Part shown: piece by piece, positions 26,475 through 35,221 of the stretch
Position numbering within the stretch: the stretch's first letter is position 1
How the letters are laid out: every line of letters begins with the position of its first letter
Origin: Flavobacterium cupriresistens
GTDB taxonomy: Bacteria > Bacteroidota > Bacteroidia > Flavobacteriales > Flavobacteriaceae
Direction: 5' to 3'
Assembly (NCBI RefSeq): GCF_020911925.1
Contig: NZ_CP087134.1
Coordinates: 4,464,001-4,528,000 of the forward strand
Length of the DNA stretch: 64,000 nt
Notes under the pieces: generated by a model
What the model was told of the DNA's origin: nothing
Seen by the model: only the letters and a program-made list of their open reading frames with translations
The model's database searches: none
Program-made: the position numbers and the translations under genes

Positions 26475-26482
26475 TAGATTTG
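26475..26482 (+). promoter_or_regulatory. -7 box of the DoxX-like gene at 26519
   Basis: TAGATTTG matches TAnnTTTG, 37 bases before the start. Confidence 0.5.
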
Positions 26483-26518
26483 TAACTCATTAACCAATAA
26501 CCATTTAAACAAATTTTT

Positions 26519-26899
26519 ATGAAATCAACCAAAATTATTTTCTGGACTACTACTATCCTTATTTTTTTATTTGAAGGCGTTATGCCGGCATTAACTTCAC
26601 AAAGTGAACTTGCAAAAGAAGGCATCAGACATTTGGGCTATCCTGAATACTTTGGAAATGCTTTAGTTGTTTTTAAAATTCTGGGCGTTTTGGCCTTAAT
26701 CATCCCGCAGGTTCCGGCACGCATTAAAGAATGGGCCTATGCTGGTTTTGGTTTTGATTTTACATTTGCTTCTATCAGCCATTTTGCCGTTGACGGAATA
26801 GGTTTTCAGGCGTTTTTCCCGCTGATCGTTTTTGCGGTTCTAATCCTTTCTTATGTTTCGTATCATAAACTAGAGCGATTTAAAAGAATTGCGCTATAA
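26519..26899 (+). CDS. DoxX-like membrane protein
   Basis: This 126-residue protein has four hydrophobic segments and the look of the DoxX-like family: MKSTKIIFWTTTILIFLFEG first helix, then RHLGYPEYFGNALVVFKILGVLALI and AYAGFGFDFTFASISHFAVDG. The function is unknown; distant members are linked to redox or quinone metabolism. It starts a run of small genes (26910, 27168, 27720) on the same strand. The next ORF begins ten bases after the stop. Confidence 0.85.
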   Translation: MKSTKIIFWTTTILIFLFEGVMPALTSQSELAKEGIRHLGYPEYFGNALVVFKILGVLALIIPQVPARIKEWAYAGFGFDFTFASISHFAVDGIGFQAFFPLIVFAVLILSYVSYHKLERFKRIAL

Positions 26900-26909
26900 A
26901 TCATTTTTT

Positions 26910-27119
26910 ATGATTGAAGTTTTTAAAACAAATGTTCAGGAAGAAGACCAATCGACACTTATTATTGGAAAACTTCTTGAGCATTTTCCAAACAGCCTAA
27001 TCAGCTTTGATTTGGAAGACTGTGATAAAATTCTGCGTATTCACAGTTCCTCCATTTCAAATAAAAAAATTATAGCAATTTTGAATTCACACGGGTATTT
27101 GTGTGAAGCCTTGTTGTAA
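26910..27119 (+). CDS. Small HMA-like hypothetical protein
   Basis: This 69-residue protein starts at the ATG at 26910; a TTG at 26889 would overlap the preceding gene. The sequence MIEVFKTNVQEEDQSTLIIGKLL, then DLEDCDKILRIHSSSISNKKIIAILNSHGY, has the alternating pattern of a ferredoxin-like HMA-type fold, but no CxxC metal motif. Similar proteins are common beside DoxX-like and DinB genes in flavobacteria. It is probably cotranscribed with 26519. Confidence 0.7.
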   Translation: MIEVFKTNVQEEDQSTLIIGKLLEHFPNSLISFDLEDCDKILRIHSSSISNKKIIAILNSHGYLCEALL

Positions 27120-27167
27120 ATCAAAAAACGAAAAAAATAGTTTTAATTTTAATTTAAAGCATTAAAA

Positions 27168-27677
27168 ATGAAAACAGCACTTCAAGAAAATATCGTTAAC
27201 ACCTTTAAAAAACTAAATGATTCGCTTTCTTCTTTTTCCGAAAGTGAATTGAATACGGTTCCTTTCGAAGGTAGCTGGACTGCAGCGCAAGTCATTAGAC
27301 ATCTTATTACAGGTTGTTCCGGTTACCCCGAAATGTTTGCCGGAAAAACGGAAAAAACTATCCGAAAATCGGACGAAAAAATAAAAGATATAGAAGCTCT
27401 TTTCTATGACTTTGACATCAAAATGGAAGCTCCTGAGTTCCTAATTCCTTCCAATAAAGAATATAATAAAAATTCCTTAACTTTAGCTCTGTTAAAAATA
27501 GAGGAAGAATTATTAACCGTTTCAGAAACGCATGATTTAACTTTAACTTATCTTGATTTTGAACTTCCGGGCTTCGGTAAATTCACTTTTTATGAATGGA
27601 TTAATTTTGCTCTCATTCATATCACAAGGCATCTTAGACAGTTAGACAGCATTTCTAAAATAGTACAAAAACAGTAA
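27168..27677 (+). CDS. DinB superfamily protein
   Basis: This 169-residue four-helix protein fits the DinB/YfiT superfamily. Potential metal-binding His residues are in WTAAQVIRHLITGC (about residue 45) and HITRHLRQLDSI near the C-terminus, a typical DinB_2 ending. Such proteins are thiol- or metal-dependent transferases of mostly unknown substrate. It follows the small HMA-like gene by 48 bases and precedes a membrane-protein gene. Confidence 0.85.
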   Translation: MKTALQENIVNTFKKLNDSLSSFSESELNTVPFEGSWTAAQVIRHLITGCSGYPEMFAGKTEKTIRKSDEKIKDIEALFYDFDIKMEAPEFLIPSNKEYNKNSLTLALLKIEEELLTVSETHDLTLTYLDFELPGFGKFTFYEWINFALIHITRHLRQLDSISKIVQKQ

Positions 27678-27719
27678 ATCGATCGCTATTTTATTTTCAA
27701 TTTAAAGCAACTTTAAAAT

Positions 27720-28181
27720 ATGAATTCAAAAATCGGAACTGTTTTTTTGTCAGGATTAATTGCCGGAACATTAGATATCCTTGCTGCAATTGTTATTTAC
27801 GCTCTTATTTTACAAAAAACTACCCCACTAAAGATTCTACAATCCATTGCCAGTGGTGTTTTCAAAAAAGAAGCTTATACCGGTGGCCCTGAAATGGCAT
27901 GGTATGGACTTGGTTTTCATTTCTTAATTGCGTTGCTTTTTGCCTGGTTTTACTTTACAATTTATCCCTACCTCCCACTTTTAAAAAAGAGCACTTTAGC
28001 TGCCGGTATTTTATACGGAATTTTAGTTTGGATTGTAATGAATCTGGTTGTTTTACCAATCGTCTTCCCGGTTCTACCCGCAAAAAGCCTAGACTTTCCG
28101 ACCCTGTTGTCCGTTTTAATTCTAATATTCTGTATCGGACTTCCAATCGCCTGTATCACGAGGAAGTATTATGATCGGTAG
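27720..28181 (+). CDS. Four-helix membrane protein of unknown function
   Basis: This 153-residue integral membrane protein has four predicted helices: SGLIAGTLDILAAIVIYALI, FLIALLFAWFYFTIYPYLPLL, AGILYGILVWIVMNLVVLPIVF and a last one at about 128-146. The opening GTLDILAA pattern recurs in uncharacterised Bacteroidota proteins. No function is assigned. It is the last gene of the run and is followed by a strong terminator. Confidence 0.75.
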   Translation: MNSKIGTVFLSGLIAGTLDILAAIVIYALILQKTTPLKILQSIASGVFKKEAYTGGPEMAWYGLGFHFLIALLFAWFYFTIYPYLPLLKKSTLAAGILYGILVWIVMNLVVLPIVFPVLPAKSLDFPTLLSVLILIFCIGLPIACITRKYYDR

Positions 28182-28234
28182 TTTTCGGTCTTAGTCACAA
28201 TTTGGCATTTCACAAAAAACATTTCACAATACAC

Positions 28235-28276
28235 AAGAAGCGTCGCAAGTACTTACTACTGCGACGCTTCTTTTTT
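28235..28276. terminator. Strong terminator hairpin
   Basis: AGAAGCGTCGCA and TGCGACGCTTCT are a perfect 12-bp stem around a 13-base loop, followed by six T residues; on the other strand it would serve the DUF1328 gene. Confidence 0.85.
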
Positions 28277-28296
28277 ATACGATTAATAAATTATTG

Positions 28297-28458
28297 CTAC
28301 ACTTTTGTTCTTCCTGATATTAATGAAATAACGAATAACACTAAAAATATAAAGAATAAAACTTTTGCAATACTAGCTGCTCCGGCGGCAATTCCGCCAA
28401 AACCAAATATTCCCGCAATGATGGCAAGAATAATAAAAATGACTGTCCAACGTAACAT
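28297..28458 (-). CDS. DUF1328 small membrane protein
   Basis: This 53-residue protein starts at [28 protein letters not shown], the hallmark of DUF1328 (YtjA-like), with two helices and a short tail ISGRTKV. A longer frame upstream exists to 28584, but the family starts at the MLRW methionine. Members are stress-related small membrane proteins of unknown role. It is convergent with the operon at 26519 and shares its terminator. Confidence 0.88.
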   Translation of the reverse strand: MLRWTVIFIILAIIAGIFGFGGIAAGAASIAKVLFFIFLVLFVISLISGRTKV

Positions 28459-28734
28459 AGGATTTGTTTTTAATTTATAAATTGAACTATAAGTTCTTAA
28501 TTTCTTATACAAATTTCTTACTAAAAAACAACCGCTCTTAACGCAATCCGTTTTTTTATTAGCGCAATCAAATACAAAACTCAATAAATTTCAGAAAGAA
28601 AGCAGAAGTATCAGAATTTCACTTGATACGTTATAAAATTCCAATGAAAATGTTTTTGAGTTAATTTTTTAGTGGATTGGATTACTCCTACCATTTTGTT
28701 CGTTCTAATTTTAGATAAAATAAATTTAGAAAAT

Positions 28735-29793
28735 ATGGAGTTAGCTACAAAACATGGTGTGGTTTTAGAAAAAACGGAGCGCCCTTTTGAAGAACTGGGT
28801 GTTTTAAATCCTGCGATTTATCAGGACGGAAATACAGTTCATATGTTTTACAGAGCCGCCAAAAAAGGTAATTTTTCAACGGTGGGTTATTGTCGCTTTG
28901 AAGGGCCTACCACTTTAGTAGAGCGAAATTCAGAGCCACTCTTTTCTCCTGAATATATTTATGAAATTCATGGTGTTGAAGATCCCCGAATCTCAAAAAT
29001 TGATGATTTGTATTATCTTACTTATGTGACTTATGACGGGATAAATGCCTGTGGTGCTTTGGCTGTTTCTAAAGATTTAAAAAGCTTTAAGAAGAAAGGC
29101 ATTATCACGCCAAGATTTATACTGAATGAATTTACAAATCTTATCCGCAAGCATTTACAAAATCCCTCTGTGGCCAAAATACTTGCTTTTAATGTAGAAA
29201 GGAACTACCCATTAACAGAAACCATCAAGGACAATTTATATGTATGGGATAAAAATGTCGTATTATTTCCGAAAAAGATTAAAGGAAAATTTGTTGCATT
29301 ACACCGTTTATTTCCATCCATTCAAATTTTCAGTTTTGAGGATAAAAAAGAACTGACGGAAGATTTCTGGAAACTATATATGAAAGATCTCCCGGATCAT
29401 ATCGTTATGGAGCCTCAATTTGATCACGAAACAAGTCATATTGGTCCCGGTGCTCCACCGATAGAAACACCTGACGGCTGGTTATTAATTTACCATGCCG
29501 CAGAACGCAGAGAAAAAGGATTGGTTTATCATGCCTGTGCCGCATTATTGGATCTGAATAATCCGAAGGTGGTGCTATCAAGATTAAAAGTTCCGCTAAT
29601 AACTCCATCGGAATATTACGAAAGACATGGGTATGTAAACTATGTTATTTTCCCGACCGGAACGGCTCTTTTTGATGAGCGGCTTTATATTTATTATGGT
29701 GCCGCCGATGATAAAATCGCAGTGGCCTCTGTGAACCTGAATGATTTGTTAAACGAACTAAAAAAGAATCCCTATGAAAGCACTATCGACTAA
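28735..29793 (+). CDS. GH130 family beta-mannoside phosphorylase or hydrolase
   Basis: This 352-residue protein fits glycoside hydrolase family 130, which cleaves beta-mannosides by phosphorolysis or hydrolysis. The family markers are HGVEDPRI (about residue 80), ETSHIGPGAPPIETPDGWLLIYHA (about 226-249) and repeated five-bladed propeller strands. The ATG at 28735 fits family length better than an in-frame GTG at 28672. The 3' end overlaps the GT4 gene by 20 bases, so the two are translated together. The exact linkage cannot be read from the sequence. Confidence 0.88.
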   Translation: MELATKHGVVLEKTERPFEELGVLNPAIYQDGNTVHMFYRAAKKGNFSTVGYCRFEGPTTLVERNSEPLFSPEYIYEIHGVEDPRISKIDDLYYLTYVTYDGINACGALAVSKDLKSFKKKGIITPRFILNEFTNLIRKHLQNPSVAKILAFNVERNYPLTETIKDNLYVWDKNVVLFPKKIKGKFVALHRLFPSIQIFSFEDKKELTEDFWKLYMKDLPDHIVMEPQFDHETSHIGPGAPPIETPDGWLLIYHAAERREKGLVYHACAALLDLNNPKVVLSRLKVPLITPSEYYERHGYVNYVIFPTGTALFDERLYIYYGAADDKIAVASVNLNDLLNELKKNPYESTID

Positions 29794-32044
29794 ATCAAAA
29801 ATAGTTTTTCTATCAACTTTTCCACCAACACAATGTGGAATAGCTACTTATACGCAGGATACAATCAAAGGAATTGCCGATGTTTATGGTAAATCAATAC
29901 TTTGTGAAATTTGTGAATTGGTTGATAAACCAAAAATAAAACCAACTCAGGCATTTACTTTAAATACAAAAAACAGAAAAGAATACACCACCGTAGCTGA
30001 AGAAATGAATATTGACAAAAGCATTAAACTGGTGCACATTCAACATGAATTTGGTTTATTCGGAGGGAATTATGGCGATCATTTGCTGGACTTTTTAAAT
30101 GTTATCAAAAAACCGGTGACTTTTACTTTTCACAGCGTGATTCCAAATCCAAACGATGAATTGAGGACTTTTGTAAAATTACTTTTGAGGTATAGTCATT
30201 CGGTTTTTGTGATGACCAATCAGTCACAGGAAATCCTGGTCAATGATTATGGCATTTCAAAAGAACTCATTACTTGCGTCCCACACGGAACACATGTGGT
30301 CGTGTATGAAACTCCTTTTAGCGCAAAGAAAAAATTCGACATTCAGGATCGCCTGGTTTTATCCACTTTTGGACTTTTGGGTGAAGGAAAAAATATCGAA
30401 ACGGGTCTAAAGGCATTGCCGAAAATTATCAAAAATACACCAAATGTACTTTACCTCATTATCGGAAAAACGCACCCAAACAATATCATCAATGGTGTTG
30501 ATGCCTATAGAAACCGACTGGAGCAAATGGTTGATGATTTGCAACTGCGCGACAATGTTCGATTTGTAAACGAATATCTCGATACTGCTCATCTTTTAGA
30601 GTACTTAAAAGCCACTGACATTTATATGTTTACTTCCAAAGATCCTAATCAGGCGGTTAGCGGTACTTTTTCTTATGCGATGAGTTGTGCTTGTCCGCTG
30701 GTTGCATCAAAAATTCCGCATACTTTAGAGGTGCTCACTTCTGATTCGGGCATTTTAGTTGATATCGGAGATGCAGATCAGTTTGCCGAAGCCGCTATTC
30801 AATTGCTTTCCGACGAAAAACGAAGAGAAGAAATGGGAATTAATGCCTTCCGGAAAACACGAGCTTCCTCTTGGGAAAACGTAGCCATAACGCATATGAA
30901 TACCTATAAAAAACTTATGGATAAAACCTATGAAATCAAATACAGCTATCCTGCAATAGAACTGGCACACATCAAAAAAATGACTACCGAATTGGGAATT
31001 ATTCAATTCAGTAAAATTTCTGTTCCTGATCCTTCCTCCGGTTATACTTTAGACGATAATGCACGCGCATTGATTGCGTTTTGTATGCACTATAAATTAA
31101 CCGAAGACAAAGACGATTTGCCTTACATCTTAATTTACCTCGATTTTATAGAACGTTGCCAAAAACCCAAAGGCAATTTTATGAATTATATTGACGAAAA
31201 CAACCGAGAACATCTTGAGCAAAATGCAGCCGCAAATCTCGAAGATTCAAACGCACGCGCGATTTGGGCACTGGGGACTGTTGTTTCTCATTCGGCAATT
31301 TTACCGGACTCTATTTCAAAAAAGGCATCCAAATGTTTGCTAAATGCTTTAAAATGGTCCGAAAATATTCAGTCACCACGTTCGATTGGTTTTGCAACAA
31401 AAGGCTTGTATTTATATCATAGCACAATTCCTAATTTATATGTAGCGGCGATCATCAATAAATTAAATGCAAAATTGCTTTCTAACTATGAAATTCATAC
31501 ATCTAAAAACTGGAAATGGTATGAAAATTATCTGACCTATGCCAACGGAATCCTTCCGGAATCCATGTTATATGCTTATTTGGTAACCAACAAACCAATC
31601 TATAAAAAAGTAGCATTGGAATCTCTTGATTTTCTTACTTCGAAAATGTTTTTGGAAGACAACTTCCGTGTAATTTCAAACAAGGGCTGGTATCAGAAAA
31701 ATACAGAACCACATCCATACGGAGAACAACCGATTGATGTGTCCTATACCATTCAGACTTTAAATGCTTTTTACAATGTCACTAAATCCCCGGAATACAA
31801 ACAACAAATGAAAACAGCCTTCAACTGGTTTTTGGGTAAAAATCATTTAAATCAAATTATGTACAACCCCGTTAGCGGAGGTGGCTACGATGGTTTAGAA
31901 AGAGAAAATGTCAATCTGAATCAAGGTGCTGAATCAACAATCTGTTATTTGACCGCAAGATTAATAATGGAAAACCTAAAGGCCACGGACAGTAAAGTAA
32001 TCCCTTTATCGAAATCCAGAACCACTATGGCAATCCACTCCTAA
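29774..32044 (+). CDS. Two-domain protein: GT4 glycosyltransferase plus alpha-helical toroid
   Basis: This 756-residue protein has an N-terminal GT-B glycosyltransferase (about 1-375): IVFLSTFPPTQCGIATYT at the start, LLGEGKNIETGLKALP and VSGTFSYAMSCACPLVASKIPH marking the family-4 nucleotide-sugar site. The C-terminal half (about 390-750) is helical with repeats such as GYTLDDNARALIAF, LEDSNARAIWALG and PIDVSYTIQTLNAFY, resembling an (alpha/alpha) toroid of carbohydrate enzymes. The GH130 gene precedes it, so a mannose-containing polymer is a reasonable guess. Confidence 0.85.
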   Translation: MKALSTKSKIVFLSTFPPTQCGIATYTQDTIKGIADVYGKSILCEICELVDKPKIKPTQAFTLNTKNRKEYTTVAEEMNIDKSIKLVHIQHEFGLFGGNYGDHLLDFLNVIKKPVTFTFHSVIPNPNDELRTFVKLLLRYSHSVFVMTNQSQEILVNDYGISKELITCVPHGTHVVVYETPFSAKKKFDIQDRLVLSTFGLLGEGKNIETGLKALPKIIKNTPNVLYLIIGKTHPNNIINGVDAYRNRLEQMVDDLQLRDNVRFVNEYLDTAHLLEYLKATDIYMFTSKDPNQAVSGTFSYAMSCACPLVASKIPHTLEVLTSDSGILVDIGDADQFAEAAIQLLSDEKRREEMGINAFRKTRASSWENVAITHMNTYKKLMDKTYEIKYSYPAIELAHIKKMTTELGIIQFSKISVPDPSSGYTLDDNARALIAFCMHYKLTEDKDDLPYILIYLDFIERCQKPKGNFMNYIDENNREHLEQNAAANLEDSNARAIWALGTVVSHSAILPDSISKKASKCLLNALKWSENIQSPRSIGFATKGLYLYHSTIPNLYVAAIINKLNAKLLSNYEIHTSKNWKWYENYLTYANGILPESMLYAYLVTNKPIYKKVALESLDFLTSKMFLEDNFRVISNKGWYQKNTEPHPYGEQPIDVSYTIQTLNAFYNVTKSPEYKQQMKTAFNWFLGKNHLNQIMYNPVSGGGYDGLERENVNLNQGAESTICYLTARLIMENLKATDSKVIPLSKSRTTMAIHS

Positions 32045-32099
32045 ATACATTTAACTACACATTTTAACTAAAGTAATTCTACAACCCATTATTACTCTT

Positions 32100-32128
32100 A
32101 AAATCCCTTTTCTCAAAGGGATTTTTTG
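32100..32128 (+). terminator. Terminator after the GH130-GT4 operon
   Basis: AAAATCCCTTT and AAAGGGATTTT pair perfectly around TCTC with a T-run after. Confidence 0.85.
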
Positions 32129-32323
32129 TTTTATACTCTTCAGGGCAACGTTACTTCGTTTGATTTTACCTCCCGATGTAAATTATATAAACTTCCTCAA
32201 AAGTTCTGTAATATTTTTCGCCTATTACCAAAGTAACTTTAATACGGTCAATTATACAAAAGCAACTTTTAAATAAGCCCTTGTTTTTTTGACTTTATAA
32301 ACAATAACTAAAAACAACCTATT

Positions 32324-33082
32324 TTGATTCTCACTTTAAAAAATACATTCGAAGAAGTAGGAAATGCAACCTTGTTTGCGGGCAAGTTCTTTAAGGAGCT
32401 TTTTATTCCACCTTATGAACTAAAAGAGCTCAGAAAACAATGTTATGTTATTGGTTATAAATCTTTACCACTTGTTGCTATTACGGGCTTTATAATGGGG
32501 TTGGTACTTACACTTCAATCCCGTCCGACCTTAGTGGAATTTGGAGCTGAATCCTGGTTACCGGGTATGGTGGCACTCTCGCTCATACGGGAAATTGCTC
32601 CGGTAATTACGGCTCTAATTTGTGCGGGAAAAATTTCATCGGGAATTGGTGCCGAACTAGGATCAATGAAAGTAACGGAACAAATTGATGCTATGGAAGT
32701 TTCGGCTATCAATCCTTATAATTATCTGGTGGTTACCCGCATTTTGGCTACGACTTTAATGGTGCCGATATTAGTCATTTTTGCAGATGCAGTCGGAATA
32801 CTTGGTGGTTATATCGGGATCAACATTCACGATGATATTAATTTCAATCGCTACATCGCCCAAATTTTTGAATCATTAAACTATTCAGATTTAATTCCGG
32901 CGACCATCAAAACATTTTTCTTTGGTTTTTTTATCGGAATGATTGGGTGCTACAAAGGTTTTAATGCTGCTAATGGAACCGAAAGTGTCGGGAAAGCAGC
33001 AAACTCGGCCGTTGTAACCGCTTCGTTGGCCATTTTTATTATTGATATGATTGCGGTACAATTAACTGATTTAATCTTTTAA
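32324..33082 (+). CDS. mlaE: MlaE family lipid ABC permease
   Basis: This 252-residue permease of the Mla phospholipid-transport family has five or six helices with the motif LVLTLQSRPTLVEFGAESWLPGMVALSLIREIAPVITALICAGKISSGIGAELGSMKVTEQIDAMEV, spanning about residues 60-125. The start is a TTG at 32324; the nearest ATG is out of frame, and the protein begins MILTLKNTFEEVGNATLF. It is followed by MlaF and MlaD genes with little spacing. No MlaB or MlaC gene is present, as in other Bacteroidota. Confidence 0.9.
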   Translation: MILTLKNTFEEVGNATLFAGKFFKELFIPPYELKELRKQCYVIGYKSLPLVAITGFIMGLVLTLQSRPTLVEFGAESWLPGMVALSLIREIAPVITALICAGKISSGIGAELGSMKVTEQIDAMEVSAINPYNYLVVTRILATTLMVPILVIFADAVGILGGYIGINIHDDINFNRYIAQIFESLNYSDLIPATIKTFFFGFFIGMIGCYKGFNAANGTESVGKAANSAVVTASLAIFIIDMIAVQLTDLIF

Positions 33083-33084
33083 AA

Positions 33085-33864
33085 ATGATCCAGGAAAAAA
33101 AACATATCACCCCTAAAGTAAAAGAGAAAAATCAGACTCCGATAATCGAGATCAAAAACCTGTGTAAAACATTTGGTAAAGATAACGAGGTATTGAAAGG
33201 CGTCAATCTTACCGTAAACAAAGGAGAGGATTTGGTTATTTTAGGTCGATCAGGTTCCGGTAAATCGGTAACTATAAAATGCATCGTTGGTTTGATTGAA
33301 CCCGATAAAGGCGAAATAAAAGTATTTGATGAAAATGTTCTGAATCTTAAAAAAAAGGAACTGAATGCAATCAGAGTCCGAATTGGTTTTTTGTTTCAGG
33401 GCGGAGCCTTGTACGATTCTATGTCAGTTAGGGAAAATCTGGCCTTTACCTTAAAAAAACACCAGCGAGAATTAACTCCCGAAGAAGTAGAAAGTGAAAT
33501 TCTAGAAGCACTTGATAATGTAGGTCTGAGTGATGCGATAGATAAAATGCCTTCTGAATTATCCGGTGGTATGCAAAAGAGAATTGGTCTGGCGCGCACG
33601 CTAATTCTAAAACCCGAAATTATTCTGTACGATGAGCCAACAACAGGGCTGGACACGATCACCTCAAGAGAAATAAGCGAATTGATACTTGATATTAAAC
33701 ACAAACGCAAAACAACATCGATCATTATTACACACGATATGGCTTGTGCAAAACTGACAGCAGACCGCATTATGGTACTAAAAGAAGGTGTAATACATGC
33801 CGAAGGCACTTACAAAGAACTGGAAAAAAGCGAAGATGAATGGGTAAGTTCTTTCTTTAAATAA
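33085..33864 (+). CDS. mlaF: MlaF-like ABC ATPase
   Basis: This 259-residue ATPase has Walker A GRSGSGKS (about 55-62), the signature LSGGMQKRIGLARTL (about 155) and Walker B EIILYDEPTTGLD (about 174-186), with the D-loop and H-loop ITHDMA. The N-terminal extension of about 20 residues is charged. It drives lipid movement by the MlaE permease, two bases upstream, and the MlaD-like MCE protein follows after 18 bases. Confidence 0.92.
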   Translation: MIQEKKHITPKVKEKNQTPIIEIKNLCKTFGKDNEVLKGVNLTVNKGEDLVILGRSGSGKSVTIKCIVGLIEPDKGEIKVFDENVLNLKKKELNAIRVRIGFLFQGGALYDSMSVRENLAFTLKKHQRELTPEEVESEILEALDNVGLSDAIDKMPSELSGGMQKRIGLARTLILKPEIILYDEPTTGLDTITSREISELILDIKHKRKTTSIIITHDMACAKLTADRIMVLKEGVIHAEGTYKELEKSEDEWVSSFFK

Positions 33865-33882
33865 AACTAAAAAATAGAAATC

Positions 33883-34725
33883 ATGGCGAAGCAATCTGGA
33901 TATACTTGGAAATTAGGAATGTTTGTAACAATAGGTTTGTTGCTATTTATACTTGCCATTTATTTTATTGGGAAACAAAAAAACCTGTTTGGTGATACCT
34001 TCAGAATTACGTCCAATTTTAAAACCGTCAGTGGTTTGCAGGTTGGAAATAACGTACGTTTTTCAGGGATAAACATCGGAACAATCGAAGAAATCAGATT
34101 GATAAACGATTCCTCTGTTGTGGTGGGTATGGTTATAAAAGACGAAGTCCGCGAATTTATAAAAACAGATGCCCGCGCCAGTATTGGTTCTGACGGGTTA
34201 ATGGGAGACAAAGTACTTACCATTTCTCCCGGTGTGCATTCGCAAAAAATAATTCAGAACAATGGAAAAATCGCTTCAATCAATGGAATTGAAATGAACG
34301 ATATTATGAAAAGCGTGAAAAAAAGTGTTGATAATGTCGGCGTTATTTCTGAAGAATTAGCCATTTTCAGCCATAGTATGAATAACGGAAACGGGGCTTT
34401 GGCCCGATTAGTAAGGGATGATAAAATGGCCAACAGCGTTTCTAATACACTCTCTAATCTGGAAACCGGAACGAAAGGTTTTAGTGATAATATGGAAGCC
34501 GCCAAAAGCAACTTTCTGTTTAGAGGTTATTACAAGAAAAAAGAGAAGCAAAAAGAGAAAGAGCAAGAAGAGCTAAAAGAAAAAAAGGAGGAACAACAAG
34601 ACAAAGCCAATAAAGAAAAAGAAAACAAGGAAAAGGAACAAAAAGCCAAAGAGGAAAAAGCCAAAGAGGAAAAGCAAAAAGAAGTAGACACTAAAAAAGC
34701 GGAGGCTGAAAAAAACAAAAAATAA
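33883..34725 (+). CDS. mlaD: MlaD family MCE protein with a charged C-terminal tail
   Basis: This 280-residue protein has an N-terminal anchor (WKLGMFVTIGLLLFILAIYFIG), then an MCE domain (about 40-115, NFKTVSGLQVGNNVRFSGINIGTIEEI) and a helical region. From about residue 213 the tail is almost only K and E with some Q (KEKQKEKEQEELKEKKEEQQ), about 65 residues, with low complexity. The tail is not in other Mla proteins I recall and may bind a periplasmic partner, or be repeat expansion. The operon context gives the role. Confidence 0.88.
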   Translation: MAKQSGYTWKLGMFVTIGLLLFILAIYFIGKQKNLFGDTFRITSNFKTVSGLQVGNNVRFSGINIGTIEEIRLINDSSVVVGMVIKDEVREFIKTDARASIGSDGLMGDKVLTISPGVHSQKIIQNNGKIASINGIEMNDIMKSVKKSVDNVGVISEELAIFSHSMNNGNGALARLVRDDKMANSVSNTLSNLETGTKGFSDNMEAAKSNFLFRGYYKKKEKQKEKEQEELKEKKEEQQDKANKEKENKEKEQKAKEEKAKEEKQKEVDTKKAEAEKNKK

Positions 34726-34732
34726 TATTGAA

Positions 34733-35221
34733 ATGAAAACTAAAAAACAAAATAGCACCAGTGCGTTCGAAAAATTTGCTTCGCACGTTTCAAAAGCAGC
34801 AGGAAGTACGCCCGCTTTTATAGGCGCTTTTTCAATTGTTGTGGTTTGGGCGGTTTGTGGTCCTTTTTTCGATTATTCAGAAACCTGGCAATTGATTATC
34901 AATACCGGGACTACCATTATCACTTTCCTGATGGTCTTTTTAATTCAAAAAGCGCAAAACAAAGATTCACTGGCTATTCAATTGAAATTGAACGAATTAG
35001 TCGCTTCAAACGAATATTCCAGTAATAGTTTGGTAGACATTGAAAGTATGACCGAAGAAGAGATGATTATAGTACAGAAATATTACCACAGACTTAGCGA
35101 ATTGGCTAAAAAAGAGGAAAGCGTACGAACCTCCCACTCTATTGCAGAAGCACACGAACAACACCAACGAAAAGATAAAAACCGAACAAAAATACGTACC
35201 CAAAAAAGCCCGAAAAAATGA
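34733..35221 (+). CDS. Low-affinity iron permease family protein
   Basis: This 162-residue protein fits the small bacterial low-affinity iron permease family by its pattern FEKFASHVSKAAGSTPAFIGAFSIVVVWAVCGPFFDYSETWQLIINTGTTIITFLMVFLIQKAQNKD, two helices with a polar middle. The tail is charged and His-containing. It starts seven bases after the MlaD gene and its stop overlaps the next gene by four bases, so it is in the operon; transport of iron is only a family name, not shown here. Confidence 0.82.
   Translation: MKTKKQNSTSAFEKFASHVSKAAGSTPAFIGAFSIVVVWAVCGPFFDYSETWQLIINTGTTIITFLMVFLIQKAQNKDSLAIQLKLNELVASNEYSSNSLVDIESMTEEEMIIVQKYYHRLSELAKKEESVRTSHSIAEAHEQHQRKDKNRTKIRTQKSPKK

Noticed and set aside
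34530..34758. Two long minus-strand frames opposite the MlaD tail
   Set aside because: They are the antisense of the Lys/Glu-rich tail and consist of F, S and L, a low-complexity artefact.
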